From: Burhinus oedicnemus
Taxonomy: Eukaryota > Chordata > Aves > Charadriiformes > Burhinidae
DNA length: 64,000 nucleotides
Direction: 5' to 3'
NCBI GenBank assembly: GCA_008921705.1
Contig: VFFE01009189.1
Span: forward strand, 902,646-966,645
Below the pieces are notes generated by a model. That model saw nothing but the letters and a program-made list of their open reading frames with translations, made no database searches and had not been told where the DNA came from. Position numbers and translations under genes: made by a program. This document shows, in pieces, positions 1-13,029 of the stretch; the stretch's first letter is position 1; each line of letters begins with the position of its first letter.

Positions 1-3000
1 GTTTTTGTGTAGTCATTTCTCTTACGCTTGTCTGGGTCATTTGGTGACTTTTGCTATGTCTATGTTATTAAGTAATGTGGACAAATAAGATCTATAGAAG
101 TAACAGTTGATGTTTACGGCCTGACATCCGCAAAATGCACATTTCAGAGGTTTTATATTAGAACTAAACTGGTCCCATGACCTGAATGCCCTTTACAGCT
201 GGAGTGTGTTGAGTACACTCCCAGGAGTACATCTTCCAGTTTAGTTTCATCCAGAAGGAATCCAGGTCATGCACTCTGAGACCACTCTGTGGTGCAAATC
301 AAAGCACAGCAAATAGAGATAATAGGAAATTTGCTTCAAAATCTCACTCTTCCTCTAAACTGAAATGCTAACGTAGGCACCCCTTTGGGACTCAGATGGA
401 ATGTACTGCCTCTGACTCAACAGCAGATCCTGTACTGGCACACACTGAGGAGCCCATATATCATTTTGAAGCACTGGCTGGCTTGTTTTCAGGGGAAAGG
501 AATATTCATCTTTCATGACGGTTTGTAAGCGGCAGCTAGAAATAGAGGTGGGAGAGCTGGAATGAAAGACATTGATTTTATAAAGTGTTTAAGCATATAC
601 AGTTCCTAGAGTTCAGATTATTTAGTTCTTTGCCGAATCTGAGCCTCTGAAAGTTCATGCTTGAAAAGACTGGGCTATCTACAATAATGTTTTCCTGTGG
701 CAGTCCTCAAATATCCATTCCTACTGTGAATTTGGCCATATGTTGCCATATGGATACCAACATGGAGCCTGCTAGGCCAATGTGGTGTCTGCAGCAGTGT
801 TAAGCTTTCCCCAGAGTAAGGCAGAGGCACCCACAGCAGTAGACGGCTGTGTAACAGTCTGCCCCCAGTGTGAGGTCTCCAGTCCTAATTCAAGTGAGAA
901 AAAGATCAGATTCTGAACTAAAGCATGATTAACACCTATTCCAGAGTGATAACAACAGCAGTTCTAACTTTGGGTACAAGCCAGATTTGAATGGTGCATT
1001 TAAGACCCATCTCTAGCAGGAGTCACTAGGGGTCATTAGACTCTGTAGTTATCCATCTAGACAGTGACCAGCACATCATGAGAATTGTCCAAACATAGTC
1101 AGAAATGTGCATATGAGGGACAGCCTGCAAAAAGAATGTATAATTACTGACAGCAAATATAGGAGCCGCCAAAAAGAGAGAAGAGTGATTTAATATTACT
1201 ATATGATAAAGTTCCCTTGAGTTATAGAAGGCTGGGAATCTCACAAGCTGTTCCTAAAGAAGAAGCTTCTCTCTCATTGTTTCATTTAAAAGCTGGTAAA
1301 TATCCTGAGGCAGGGGGCTTCCATCCTTTCCAAATTTTTAGATTTGTTCACAGTTTATAAGCCTGTAACTTTGCATGGTCTCATCCATGCAAATGTTCAA
1401 TCCCTTTTTGAGTCATGCTGAGCTCCTGGCTGTGTTGCTGCCTCATGAGAAGATGTTCTATAGGCCATGCAAGAAAAACACATTTCTTTTTACTGGTTTT
1501 ACATCTGCTGCCTTTCTGTTTTCCCAGATGTCCCCCTGTTACAACAAAGTAATGGAGAAAGTACACAGGAGTGTTCAATTTACCACCTGACTGCTCCTCA
1601 TTAGTTCGCATGTCTCTATTTTGCACTTTCTTATTTATCTTCTCTTTATCTTACAGTGAAATAAACAGTCACATTTATTTTTCATTTTTTCTCAGTCCCT
1701 GAAAGTAATTTTCTCTGGAATTTTCTCTGTTGTGTCATTTTTGCTGCAGGACAATGAGAACTCGGCACATGACTTCAGGTAAGGGACTTGCCTCCACACA
1801 ATCTATCATCCTTACAGGCCACCATGGTATAACCCCACAGAAACTCCTAATCCCAGCATAGGTCTCCTGGCTCAAGCAACCTTCATCTTCCTCTCAGGGC
1901 GCTCTGTCAGTCTTATCACTGACCTTAGTGTGTTCTTCCCTTCACGCAGCCCCAGCCCTATAATTATTTTCCTCCACCATACCCTCTTCATCTTCTCCCT
2001 TGTTTCTTCTGTGGCTTTAATTAACCTCCTTGATGCTCTCTGACTATTTGCCCATGTATTGTATCAGAAAGGATGAATTGCCAGAGATTTTTGCCCTGTC
2101 TCCCCACTACCACACGTATATCCTGTTACCTTCATCAGCTGCTAGCTGTAGATTCACTACACTGGTTTAGTCCCAGTTTGCATAGCCAATATTTACTCTT
2201 CCTCCCTGTCTGCCCAATTTCCTCCTCTATAATTCCTTATAGTAGTTTCTTTCCTACCCAAGTCTAAGTCGCTGTTTCTCTTCACACTTGAATATCCTTC
2301 TGCTTGTTTCCTTTTTCCCTATCTTGCTTTTGCTGTTCTGTATTAAAAAACCCTGCTTCTCCGTCTGTATAACCTGAATGCCTGAAAGACAGTCACAGAG
2401 AGGACAAGATACCTTGCAAGGCTAGTGCCCATCCCTTTCTGGTACCGAATATGCTCGGCTTCTCTGTGGTTATGGCACTGATGTCCCTTGTTGCCCTGTG
2501 GCTGGTGAGAGGAATGAACTTTGCTGTGTGCGGAGAGGATATAGGGTTCAGACAGCATCAGGAGCTGAAATAGATTCAAGAATATGTCTTTTAGTGTGTG
2601 TGAAACAATTTTCAAAAGTTCCTTTTGGTTAAATTTTCATCGGAACATAAGCTCTTGTCCCACAGAATACCTTTACTGCTGCTCAAAGAAAATGTCACTG
2701 TGATTTTTTAGCATGGATCAAAGCATGTATTATTTCCCTCAGTTTCAGCCTTGATGAGGGCTGAACTATTTCTGAAAGAGAGAACAGGTCAGGATCCATT
2801 ATTAATAATAAAAAGAGGGACTTACAGTGAAAGATGTCAGCCAACCTGGATAGAGGAAAATGTAAAGCACAGCCACAGTATGAAAACTGTAATTCAGAAG
2901 TTGAAGTGCAACAAAGTTTACAAACCCAAGTAAAATGCTTTTACATTCTCAGAGAAACATTTATTGAATGCAATTACTCCAATTCAATGAAATTATTCAG

Positions 3001-5553
3001 TTACTCTCCATGAAGTACTTTAACATCACTTGAATTAAACTGAGAGATTTAAAGACTGCCTTTTGATACTTGTTTGTTATAATCAATATGTTCCTGAGGC
3101 AAGTTTAGGTTCTGAAGGAGCCAACTCTTCCAGTGGAAAAAAAAATTCATTAAAACCAGAACAAAATGACAACCACCTCATCTATTCTTTATTTTTTCTC
3201 ATGATAAAAGCTGACAATGACAACAACTCCTTGTTCAAAACTTTGCAGTACTGTCCAAGTTGGTCATAAACCTTTGTGCAAGGATAGGCTGTTTAAAAAG
3301 CTTCAGTTTTTACATAATGAACAATGTAGATAGTTTCCATGTGGTTATATCATTAATATATCATTAATATATTTCAGGAAACAGCAAATGAGTATGCAGA
3401 GTGGGTTATGAGAACCAACAGACTCTTCGTTGCAGTTCTGTTCCTCAGAGACAGTGTACTTCTGCTATAACATAAAAGGTTGATGTTTTTCAGGTGAAAG
3501 GATGAATAATAAAATTCTGTGTAGTAAGAAACAGCTTGTATGCTTAGGATTGCCTGGTGCTTTCCATATGAAATGTTTTGGTAATGTTTGATATTCAGGG
3601 CTCACATTGCTCTGCATAGAATGGTGCAGTAAATATCCATTGGGTGTTTTTGAGTAAAGAGGTTGGAAAGGAGATTGCTCAGGTTGAGTGTTGATATCAA
3701 TTTCACCTAATTTTAGATATCTATACTCTAGAGCTTTGTATGTGAGGTAATCCTCCTAGGACACCTTTATAATGAGTAATTGGACCATTTTAGTAGCCTG
3801 TCTTAGAAGTGCCTATCTATTTCTGTCTATAGTACTTTCGATGTTCAGTGACTGCAAGCTCAGATAAAGACATTCATATGTAGTCAGATAAATGCTCCCT
3901 TGGTGCTCGTCCTCTTTAGAGGCTCTAGTGTCCCATAATTTCATACATAGACTTGAAATTTGTATTGGAGGGATCTGGCCTCCAAACCAGATGTGCCATT
4001 TGTCAGTTTTGAAAACTTGCCCAGTTACAAGCCTTTGGGGAAAAAATGCTATTTACACATGCTGAGACTTGCTACAGCTTCACAATTAAGTCTTCCGAAA
4101 AGTCTTGTCCTGTGTACAGTCTGAGTGTTATTCAGGCAGGACTTCTTCTTTTTTTAGCTCCAGTTTTTGTTGTTAGAGACACAGACCTGTCCAAGTCCCT
4201 GTGTGGAGGGTCTCTTAAAGCTCTCCAAACTGATCCCTGGCAAGCAATAAAGGAGAAGTTATTTCATTGAAATTAGAAGGGAATGGATAGATGTGGTTAG
4301 GAAGTCCATACCAGCACAAGCAGCCTGTAGGTTGGCAGAGGAATGAAGGAAGAAAATTCTGGACTGGCAAAGTGAAGCCATCGAGCAGAAAGTGGTCATC
4401 TGGGAAAAGAGGATTTCCAAGGGGCCATCATATGGTGGGAGAATTAGGATCCATGAAGCAGGAGGAGGGATCAGGACGAGAAGTATGGGAATGGGAGAAG
4501 GATGGAAAGGGGGCTTCAATTCTGATTCCTCAAGGGCAAGGGTGAAGGGCAGAGGTAGGCCTGGAACAAAACAGAGAGGGACCAAGCTGCAAGCTGATCC
4601 CTTCCTGGCAGAGAAATAATCCCCAGGAACAGCACCAAGCCCCCAAACCTCCTCTGTTGTCATCAGGTGTCTGTGAAACTCTTTGGCAAAGTGCGTTCGT
4701 CGTTGCCCTCCAGCGGTTCGCAGCTGGAGCAACAGTCTGTTGCTGCCCTCAGTTACATGAGGTCCTCAAGTGGGGAAGGCTGCAGCAGCAGTACTGCGGT
4801 CCTGCCGGCCCCTGGCAGGACAGATGTGACATGCCTCCTGAGTTCATTTGCTTCCCATTATAATGTTTTCCGAGGAGTAAAGGCTTTTCTTTTCCCCTCC
4901 TTTTTAAGAAATGAAAATAAATTGTACAGAAGTAAGAAAAAAACATTGTTAACTTGTATCAATAAACATACAGCCTTTAAACTTACGATCACAGTGTATT
5001 TTTTGTGTTTCATTAATTCTCTCATATGTATTTATACCGTTATTATTGACTACCTGGATTATCACAGCTTAGTGCACTATTGCTTTAAAGCACAGACTTA
5101 ATATTACTATTAGTAATAGTATTAGTAATACTACCTAGTAGTTCTTTACTGACAAATATCATAAAAAATTGAGCAAAGATGATGATATTTGTCACACAGA
5201 GATGTATGGAGCTAGATCTTTGCCCTTGGATCTTCCAAAGCTTCTTGGGAAGACTATTTCATTATTTTTCATAATTTTAAGAAGTCACCTAGTTGATGAT
5301 GAAGATCTGTAAATTGGAAAGAACCACAGAAGATGGTACATCTGACAGGCTCTTACCTTGTGCCAAGATCATTGTGAATGGTGCTGCTGAATCTGCCAAA
5401 ATGCTTAGTGCCTTAAGGCTGGGCTGCAGTCCTGACCATGGCTTTGTACATAGATGTTCTGCTTGGAGAACTTGGGACTCTGTGGACCTCTGAAGGTAGA
5501 GTGGGCTGCACCTCTACACACCTTCCTGCTAACATGGAAGAGGTTTTATGGAA
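1..5553. other. Non-repetitive AT-rich stretch, no gene recognised
   Basis: I see no CR1, LTR or long convincing reading frame here. The longest open frame (minus strand, 4259-4732) lies over a purine-rich, low-complexity stretch and resembles nothing I know. A TA-rich, partly self-complementary patch made of repeated TAGTAATA-like units lies at 5100-5135. A block with several CpG dinucleotides lies at about 4680-4830; it is open on the plus strand from 4667 and preceded by an AG in a pyrimidine-rich context, with AATAAA at about 4916. These are weak gene-like hints only and I make no gene call. Confidence 0.5.
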
Positions 5554-5796
5554 TTTTAAACTGAAAGAGGGTAGATTTAGGTTAGATATTAAGAAGAAAT
5601 TTTTTGAGGGTGATGAGACACTGGAACAGGTTGCCCAGAGAAGTTGTCGAGGCCCCATCCCTGGAAGTGTTCAAGGCCAGGTTGGGTGGGGCTTTGAGCA
5701 ACCTGGTCTAGTGGGAGGTGTCCCTGTCCAAGGCAGGGGATTAGAACTGGATGGTCTTTGAAGGTCCCTTCCAACCCAAATCATTCTGTGATTCTA
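5554..5796 (+). mobile_element. CR1 LINE, 3'-terminal fragment
   Basis: This is a 5'-truncated CR1 non-LTR retrotransposon. The sequence reads through the C-terminal end of CR1 ORF2 (the segment coding for the conserved '[11 protein letters not shown]' and 'PIPGSVQGQVGWG'-like residues) into the 3' UTR with GTCCCTTCCAACCCAAATCA and a terminal ATTCTGTGATTCT octamer-type end. Plus orientation is fixed by that tail. Such short 3' fragments are the usual product of incomplete target-primed reverse transcription in birds. No coding capacity remains. Confidence 0.9.
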
Positions 5797-8700
5797 GGAA
5801 TTGCTACAGTGCCACACGCTCTTATTGCCATAATGTTTGGGCTTTGTTTCTTTTTTCTTTTTCCTGTACACTCTTTGTTCAGGGGGGTTGGGGAAACAAC
5901 CAACCAACCCAAAATGCAAAAAGGACTAGGACAATGAACAAGCCCCTGAGAAGACTTGGGCCTGTCAAAGGCAGCAGCCTGATGAAAGCCTCAAGGACTC
6001 TGCTTTGCATTCTGCTCTCATCCTGGGTATCCTAAGGAAGCTAGCTGTGAAGGATCCTGGGAAGATGCACCCTGTTTGTGAATGAATAGCAGCTCTTTCC
6101 ATTTACAGTCGCTTTGGTTCATTTCCCTACATAAGCACGAAAATAACCACTTTGGATCTTTAGTGAAGGGAGGGGAAGGAAAAAAATCTCCCAGAATTAA
6201 CTCACGGAAAGAAAGCCAGGTGCCATCTTTGCATTATATCCAAATGAGATGCAGCTGTTTAAATGTAAATATTAAACAAGAGAGAAGAATGCCTTAATTA
6301 GCCCTCAAAAGGAGACAGGAAAGCTGTAAGAATGCACCTGACACTAAGCAGTATGAGATAAACTCATTCCAGCTGTCATCGAACTGACTGTTTGAAGGCA
6401 GAGCAATGCTATTTTGTGCAAACAATGTAAAATGCTTGGGGAACTGCAATTAGCATCAACATGCATAGTGTAAGTGAATGCAGCCTGCTGGTGTTTACTT
6501 GGCTTTGAATTGCTAGGGTCTGGAGTAAAAAAAAAATAGAATTAGCTATGCATTACACACTGGAGATTTTATTCCAGGCTTTTATGCATTACTGAGAAAA
6601 AGGCACAGGAGAGTGAAAAGAAGAGAAGCCATCAGTCTGGCTTTAAAAGAAGATATGATACTCAAAGGTCGTTCTGAGTTTTCTCCTTCCTACTTGAGCA
6701 ACAGGATGTACAGATTGGGTCTATGAGAGAATTTTTCGTACAAGATGCCCATCACATAAATAAACATGAAGTGTCCCATGCATAACACGTGACCTGTGTC
6801 AGCGTAACACGTCTTGCCAGGTAGAAAAAGTATGGGTCTGACTTTTGTTTTAAAAAGATATGCACAAAGAGCAGAATCAAGGTTATTTAATATGATAAAA
6901 ATCTTTAGTTTACTTTATGTCTTTATATGTAAAATGATATATATAAATTAGCAGTATATAAGTTACTGATCGTATGCCAGTGCATACAAGAAACTGAGAT
7001 GTATAGAAATATTTCTCTACCCAATATATTCTTGTAACGGGACATAGTCTCCTCTCAGTAACCTTGACTATAAGCCAAAATTTTGTATGTTTCCTATAGT
7101 CACGGGAGTTCACCTCAATACTCAAGGTTTTGATATCTAACCTCTCACCAGACTTGCTTTACTAAAGCTGACGTTTCATGCAATGAAATGAAGCTGTACA
7201 TAAAAGGCCTTTGTTAATTTTTGCCAAATCTTCTGTAAATAAATGTCACTTATGGAAAAGAAAAGCCCCAAAGCGGTTGAGTCTACAAGTTAGAGATTTA
7301 CCTTGTGATTAAAAAAAAATATCTAAATCTAAAGACTTTTTGAAAGGAGAAAAAAGCAAGCATGTAGGTGGCGATTTTCCAGTATAGTTTAAATCACTCA
7401 TATCACCTGTTTTGATTCAAAGCAGGATATGCCTGATGTTTTGATCCATTAGGCGAGACTGAAGCGAAATCTTTGAAGTTAGAGGCTTATGGATGCAGAA
7501 TAGGAACTGGTAAACCTGAGACATCAATATTGGCAGGATTAGCCCATTTTTGCTTGCTTAGGATAACAGGGGTACAACGCAGGGTGGGTCTGTGCTAGCA
7601 ATTGGAGGTGACTCTGGGAGGGCTTGATCTCGTGGGCACTGATCAGAAATAATGACTAAATTATACTGGTCTCCTGGCCTGTCATTCCAGCTACCTAGTT
7701 TATCCTACCTGCTCATGAGACGTTGTTATAGCTTGGAGCAAGTGTTACAGTTGTATTTTTTTCTTTGAGATTTGACAAGCTCTCTCATAGAGACTGGGAT
7801 AACAAGCCCGGAATACAGAAAGTCATAGCAGCTATTGTTCATTATTGGATATGTGCACATGATGGGAATGACAAGGCCAGGAACTTTCACTGTGGCACCC
7901 ACAATTCGGTGCCACATCTACAAGAAATACCCATTTGTAAACACAGCAGCAGGCAGTGTGGCCCCAAATACAGTATGTAATGACATGAATACTCCAGTTG
8001 CTGCTTGGTTTGCAGACTTCCCAGACAGACAACTACTGCAAAGCATCTCTTCTGCTGTGGAACAGGGTGGCTCATTTGAGGGGAATGAGCAGTTACATTT
8101 ATGAGACACAATTATTCACATATTTGTATGCAAAATGGATCCTCAGCCAGCAAACCCTTGATTTTGTGTGCATTATGTAAAAAAGCTTTCTATTAACTAT
8201 TCATAATATTAACAGATCCCCACATGAGGGAGCAATTGATAAGAGATAGGTAATGTCAATAGGCATATACAACTCAAGTTCTGATAAAAGAAATTACATA
8301 TAGAAAACTGGGGGATTTGAATGTATATGATGTCTCTTGATTGGCATGGAAAAAAGGAGGATGCTGAGGGCAGGCGACCTTTAACCCTATTCCAAACTGT
8401 ATTATGCTAGTAGTATGTAAAATACTTGCAAATACTAGAGAAAGGAAAAACACTATCTCTAACATTATAAACTTTCCATTAAAGACTGAATGTGGAGGGA
8501 ATTTGGGAGCTGGTGGTTTGGGTCATACAGCTGGTTATTGGCAGAAGTAAGAATGGAAATGAGGTCTCCTGACTTCTTGCCAATATACCATACACCGCTG
8601 TCTTAGACAGCGTGGACTTCAGCACAGACAGGTATTCCAGTGGAGAAAAAAATGGGTTTGAACTGGAGCAAAAGGCACCATTAACAAGAAAAAAATGAAG

Positions 8701-11330
8701 GAAGAATCAGAAAGGGCAGTTAGGTGAAAGAGCCAATAAGACCTTTGCAAAACAGCCACAGTGAAAGATATATTGTCCATTCAGGCTGATAGATCTCAAA
8801 AATGCTCTTTTCCTGATGATGCAGCAAAAAGCAAGAAACTTCCTTCTTCTCAAATTAAACCTAAAAAAGTTTGCTTTTGTTTGAGAATAGCAGCAATTAG
8901 GATGGATTGTCTGGAAAGTATATTATTCTTTTCCTTATTACCAGAGATGAGTCACAATGCAATGACTGCATTGTATTTCTGTGTATTCTGTCTCTATAAG
9001 CTGAGATCTATGCTTACCTATTTTTAGTCATTAAAAATGGCACTGTAGTCCTTCATTAGTTCTTTGTAATACCACCTTCAAAAGGAACACATTCACATTA
9101 TTTTGTAGGAACAACCTCGTTTGCCAACTGCTCACGCTGGTTAACCACAGGAGTACCCTCCAAACTTCTGTTCAGATGCTCAGCTGTCATGTTCACCCTG
9201 AGTGTGCTTGGCCTGGCTTTCTGACAAGGAGCTCCCAGACAGATGCTCGTGGATTTTGCAGTCCACCTAACCAGGACATGATGCCAAATTGTATTTTGTG
9301 CCTCTTCATAAGCTTTGGGTTTTGTACGATTCGTGTACAGTCATATACTGACTCTCAGCAGCCAGGAAAGATGCCGACTGTGTCACTGAAGACCTGATCA
9401 CTCAGGAAGGATGATGTATTGGTTGTAGCCTGTGCATCCATGGCTGTAAAAATGATGCACCTTGATGAGGCTACAAGATTACAATCATACTGTTAAAAAG
9501 TGCCCAATGCCCCTAAATGCCAGCCAGTCCTGTTTGGATGCCCATTTTCTGGAGACCCTCTACAGGGAGACTACAGTTAAGTCAATAACTATATGTGACC
9601 TCTTCTTACCAGGAGGCCAAGGCATGCACTGTCAAGACACTACTGACTATGAAAGGTGGGTCAGACAGAAGCATGGGTTACCTAGGCCAGCCAACAGATG
9701 CTGTTTGAGGAGACTGAAGTGGTTCTTCTGTCCTGAGGCTGATGGACCCAAAAGCTAGCAGCTGGTCCTTGCCAGCAGACAAAGTGCACAAGAAAGCATG
9801 TCTCTGTATATGTATGACAACAAGAGGACAGTTAGCTCTAACCTCCACTGGCCTCCAGAAGCTGTATAAATGTGCTCAGAGTGTTCTGGCCAGGAAGGGT
9901 CTGGGCAGACACACAAACACCTGCCATTTCCCTGGCAGACCTATAGGCTCTCTCCAAAGAAAGTGCATTCTGATCCAGAAACATGCCCAAAGATGGTAAA
10001 GAAAATGTGGGTGACCATGCTTGTGTAGCTGCACATCTTGTGACACCCCAGAGAGAAGAATCCCCAGCCAGTTTAAGGTGAGTTGAAGAAGGTGCCAAGG
10101 CAAAGTGACTGTGATGTCTAAGAAGAGTTACCACCGGTGACAGCAGCCAGGAATATGCAAGGACAGCCAGCTGGACAAAGAACCCAAATTGTCACCTAGC
10201 ACAGAGGTGACTGCATCTTCAGACTATTGTCTGTGAAGGGAGTTGCAGGGAGAGCAGGGCCTGGAGGGAAGGATGGGAGATAAAACCAGTGAGAGAGGCA
10301 GGCAAAGACAGATGGGGGAGCATCCAGTGGTAAAGTTATGTCATTTAAGGGGGTAGCATGGCTGATTTACGAGTAACACTATCCAATTTCTGCTTTGAGT
10401 GACAGTCTTGCTCTAGAGAAAGGTCTTCCTGCTATCACAGACCGGGGACGCTATGGCATTTCTGCTGCACCTCAAGGTTCCAAAACTGGTTTGAGCAACC
10501 TGGACCAGGCCAGTGTGGGTGTTTTCATGCCATGTTAGTGAGATGCCAAAAGATGCCGTTGTCTATAGGTCTGGATCAAAGAAAGTGGTAGTTATCAGAG
10601 AGTCTGTGGCAGATACAGTTACTGTGGAACAAAATGGTAGCAGGCAAAATCTTGCAGAAGAGCTGACATCCCCAAGGAGATTTCCTTTGGAGTGCATGTG
10701 TGAAGCAGAAATGAAGAGCATCAGCCAGGGTTGGGGGGCAGCTCTTGAGGATGCCCTAGAGAAGAGTGTAGATGTAGCTAACGATAACAGCAGACTCTCT
10801 TCCAGAATATTCCATGGGGTCATTTTGAAAATTACTACAGCTTTCCACAACATGATGCAGTCACCATTAGATTGCAACCTGACAGCCAGGTTTATAAATC
10901 AGTTTTCCTCGGCTGCTGTATAATACACTTAGTGGCAATTACTTCTGGCTCCATGGAGTAGTTCATGCTATTATTAAGTAACACCGGACAGATTAATTGT
11001 TATTATTTACTTCCTTCTTTGATGAACTTGAGTCCTGTGCTGGCTGATGAATGATGCAGGGGATTATTAGAAGTGCAACATAAAATGAAAAACATTATAT
11101 TCACAATTTCTAATCCTATAAAGAAAAAACATTGTTTGGTATTTAATACCAAGACAAACACTGGAAGATTCCTACCCACCCTCTGACTCCCAAAAAAATG
11201 ACCGTGGTCCTAAAGAGAGGTCCCAATCTTGCCTCCATTCCTTCCTCCAGTGAAGGAAGTAATTGTGTTTTCAGCATTTTTTATGCCACAATGACAGAGA
11301 AGGGGCTGAAATTAGTCCTTCACATTCCAC
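5797..11330. other. Stretch without recognised repeats or genes
   Basis: No CR1 or LTR sequence is evident except a short, uncertain resemblance to the CR1 3' region at about 10490-10512 ('TTGAGCAACCTGGACCAGG'). Open frames are short and scattered. The longest is at 10513-10923 and is listed separately. Small A-rich runs occur at 6526-6537 and 7311-7320. Confidence 0.45.
10513..10923 (+). other. Unassigned 136-codon open frame
   Basis: This frame runs from ATG to TAA on the plus strand. Its translation has ordinary amino-acid composition, with no low-complexity run, signal peptide or membrane segment, and no motif I recognise. An antisense frame of 104 codons overlaps it, which is common when stop codons are depleted by chance or by an old coding sequence on either strand. 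There is no convincing splice-site pair, promoter or polyadenylation context. It could be chance, a fragment of an unrecognised repeat, or a degraded exon. I do not claim it is a gene. Confidence 0.12.
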
Positions 11331-11797
11331 AGAATCATAGAATCATAGAATCGTTTGGGTTGGAAGGGACCTTTAAAGGTCATCTAGTCCAACCCCCCTG
11401 CAGTGAGCAGGGACATCAACTAGACCAGGCTGCTCAGAGCCCTGTCCAACCTGACCTTGAGTGTTTCCAGGGATGGAACATCTCCCACCTCTCTGAGCAA
11501 CCTATTCCAGTGTTTCACCACCTTCATTGTAAAAAATTTCTTCCTTCTATCTAGTCTAAATCTACCTTCTTTTAGTTTGAAGCCATTACCCCTTGTCCTA
11601 TCCCTACAGACCCTGCTAAAATGTTTGTCCCCATCTTTCCTGTAGGCCCCCTTTAAGTACCTAAAGGCGGCAATAAGGTCTCCCTGGAGCCTTCTCTTCT
11701 CCAGGCTGAACAACCCCAACCATCTCAGCCTAGTGCTCCAGCCCCCTGATCATTTTTGTGGCCCTCCTCTGGACCTTCTCCAACAGGCCGATGTCTT
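11331..11797 (-). mobile_element. CR1 LINE, 3'-terminal fragment
   Basis: The plus strand begins with AGAATCATAGAATCATAGAAT and GGTTGGAAGGGACCTTTAAA, the reverse complement of the CR1 3' tail, then reads back through the 3' UTR into the C-terminal part of ORF2. On the minus strand the 99-codon frame 11420-11719 retains the conserved end of ORF2 (residues such as [14 protein letters not shown] near its start and [17 protein letters not shown] further on). The copy ends upstream in the region coding for the '[11 protein letters not shown]'-type block, so it is 5' truncated. The repeated GAATCATA tail and good match suggest a moderately young insertion. Confidence 0.93.
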
Positions 11798-13015
11798 TCC
11801 GATGCTTTCCTGTGTCATTTCATTTTGAATGAAGGAATTCTTATTCCAGTTGACAGTCACAGAGTAAGCACCATTGGCCTCTCTTTCTAAACAAGTTCTC
11901 CCAACAGCACACATTTGACTTAATACAAAGAGAACAGTCAGAAATGCCCTGGGGATCACTGTTGCTGTTGCTTTTAGATAGAAAGTGTTTGTAGGTGTTA
12001 CATACGGTGATAGATAGCAAGATAAAGCTGTGAGTACATTTCCGTGCTGTAAAGATGTAGTGGGCTTTTGGCTTTCCTAACTAATCCTTTCTTAACAAGT
12101 AAAAATCCTATTTTTGTCATGTTCCTGCAGGAGAATGGGTTTGGGGGGTAATGAGGACATTTGCATTGTGAAGAAGATTTTGTGCTAGTGCTGAGTGAGT
12201 TGATACATCCAAATGTGGCAGGTAATGTGGGAATATTAGTTAGTCTCTGAAGGTCATATAACTGGTATTGACAAGATTTTGTACAAATGTGTTGAAAATT
12301 ATTTTTTATTTCGTGTAACCAGAGGAGTTAGTTTTTGGATTCGATGGGATTACTTTCTTTACCCTCTGAACAGAATTTGAAGTCTCTTTTGCATTTGGGG
12401 TTTGGTTGTTTTTTTTTTCCTCCTTAAAATGGCTTGTTTGAAGAGTATGAAAGCTCTATTTTTGCCGATGGGAAACCTCCCGCTCCCCAACGCTCCCACC
12501 CCCCATTTGTCCTTTCACTGACTTCCTTTGTCTTGGATAAACCCCTTAATTCTCTCTGAGACACATTTAGTATTTTTCACAAATTATAGTCAGTGTAATG
12601 AATTGTCACTATTCCCTAAAGCTGTAATTTGAATTGTTATTTAAATTAAAAACATTAAAATATTGGGGGGGTTTTGCCACTTTTCTACCCCTTCTGTCAT
12701 CACCACCTATGCACACAACTCTGCTGGTTCCATTTCCAGAGCTCTCTCATGCAGAGTGAAAGGGAATGAATACATCATCCACTATTATATACTCTTTGGC
12801 ATGCCATTTCAAGCAGTCTGTTTGTCAAAGCAATTCATTTGTTTAGATTTTGGCAGGATAAATGTTTATTCCATAAGGCCTCAATCATACAACCTAGACA
12901 ACCCAAAATGCCAGTTTGACTTGAAATTGTGCACACAGGCAATGGAGAGTCCTGTCTTGAGGTGACGGGAAATTCTGATAAATGAGAAAGAGAAAATGAC
13001 AACATTTCTTTTTTA
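11798..13015. other. Stretch without recognised genes
   Basis: Contains a T-run at about 12409-12418, a C-rich patch near 12481-12506 and a G-run at about 12664-12671. No reading frame or repeat family was recognised. Confidence 0.5.
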
Positions 13016-13029
13016 GCCTGTTTAGGAGC

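Noticed and set aside
4259..4732. 157-codon minus-strand open frame
   Set aside because: It lies over a purine-rich low-complexity stretch with overlapping plus-strand frames, and shows no recognisable domain or splice context.
10440..10512. Possible CR1 3' fragment (TTGAGCAACCTGGACCAG)
   Set aside because: Similarity covers about 20 bases only, with no tail and no flanking CR1 sequence.
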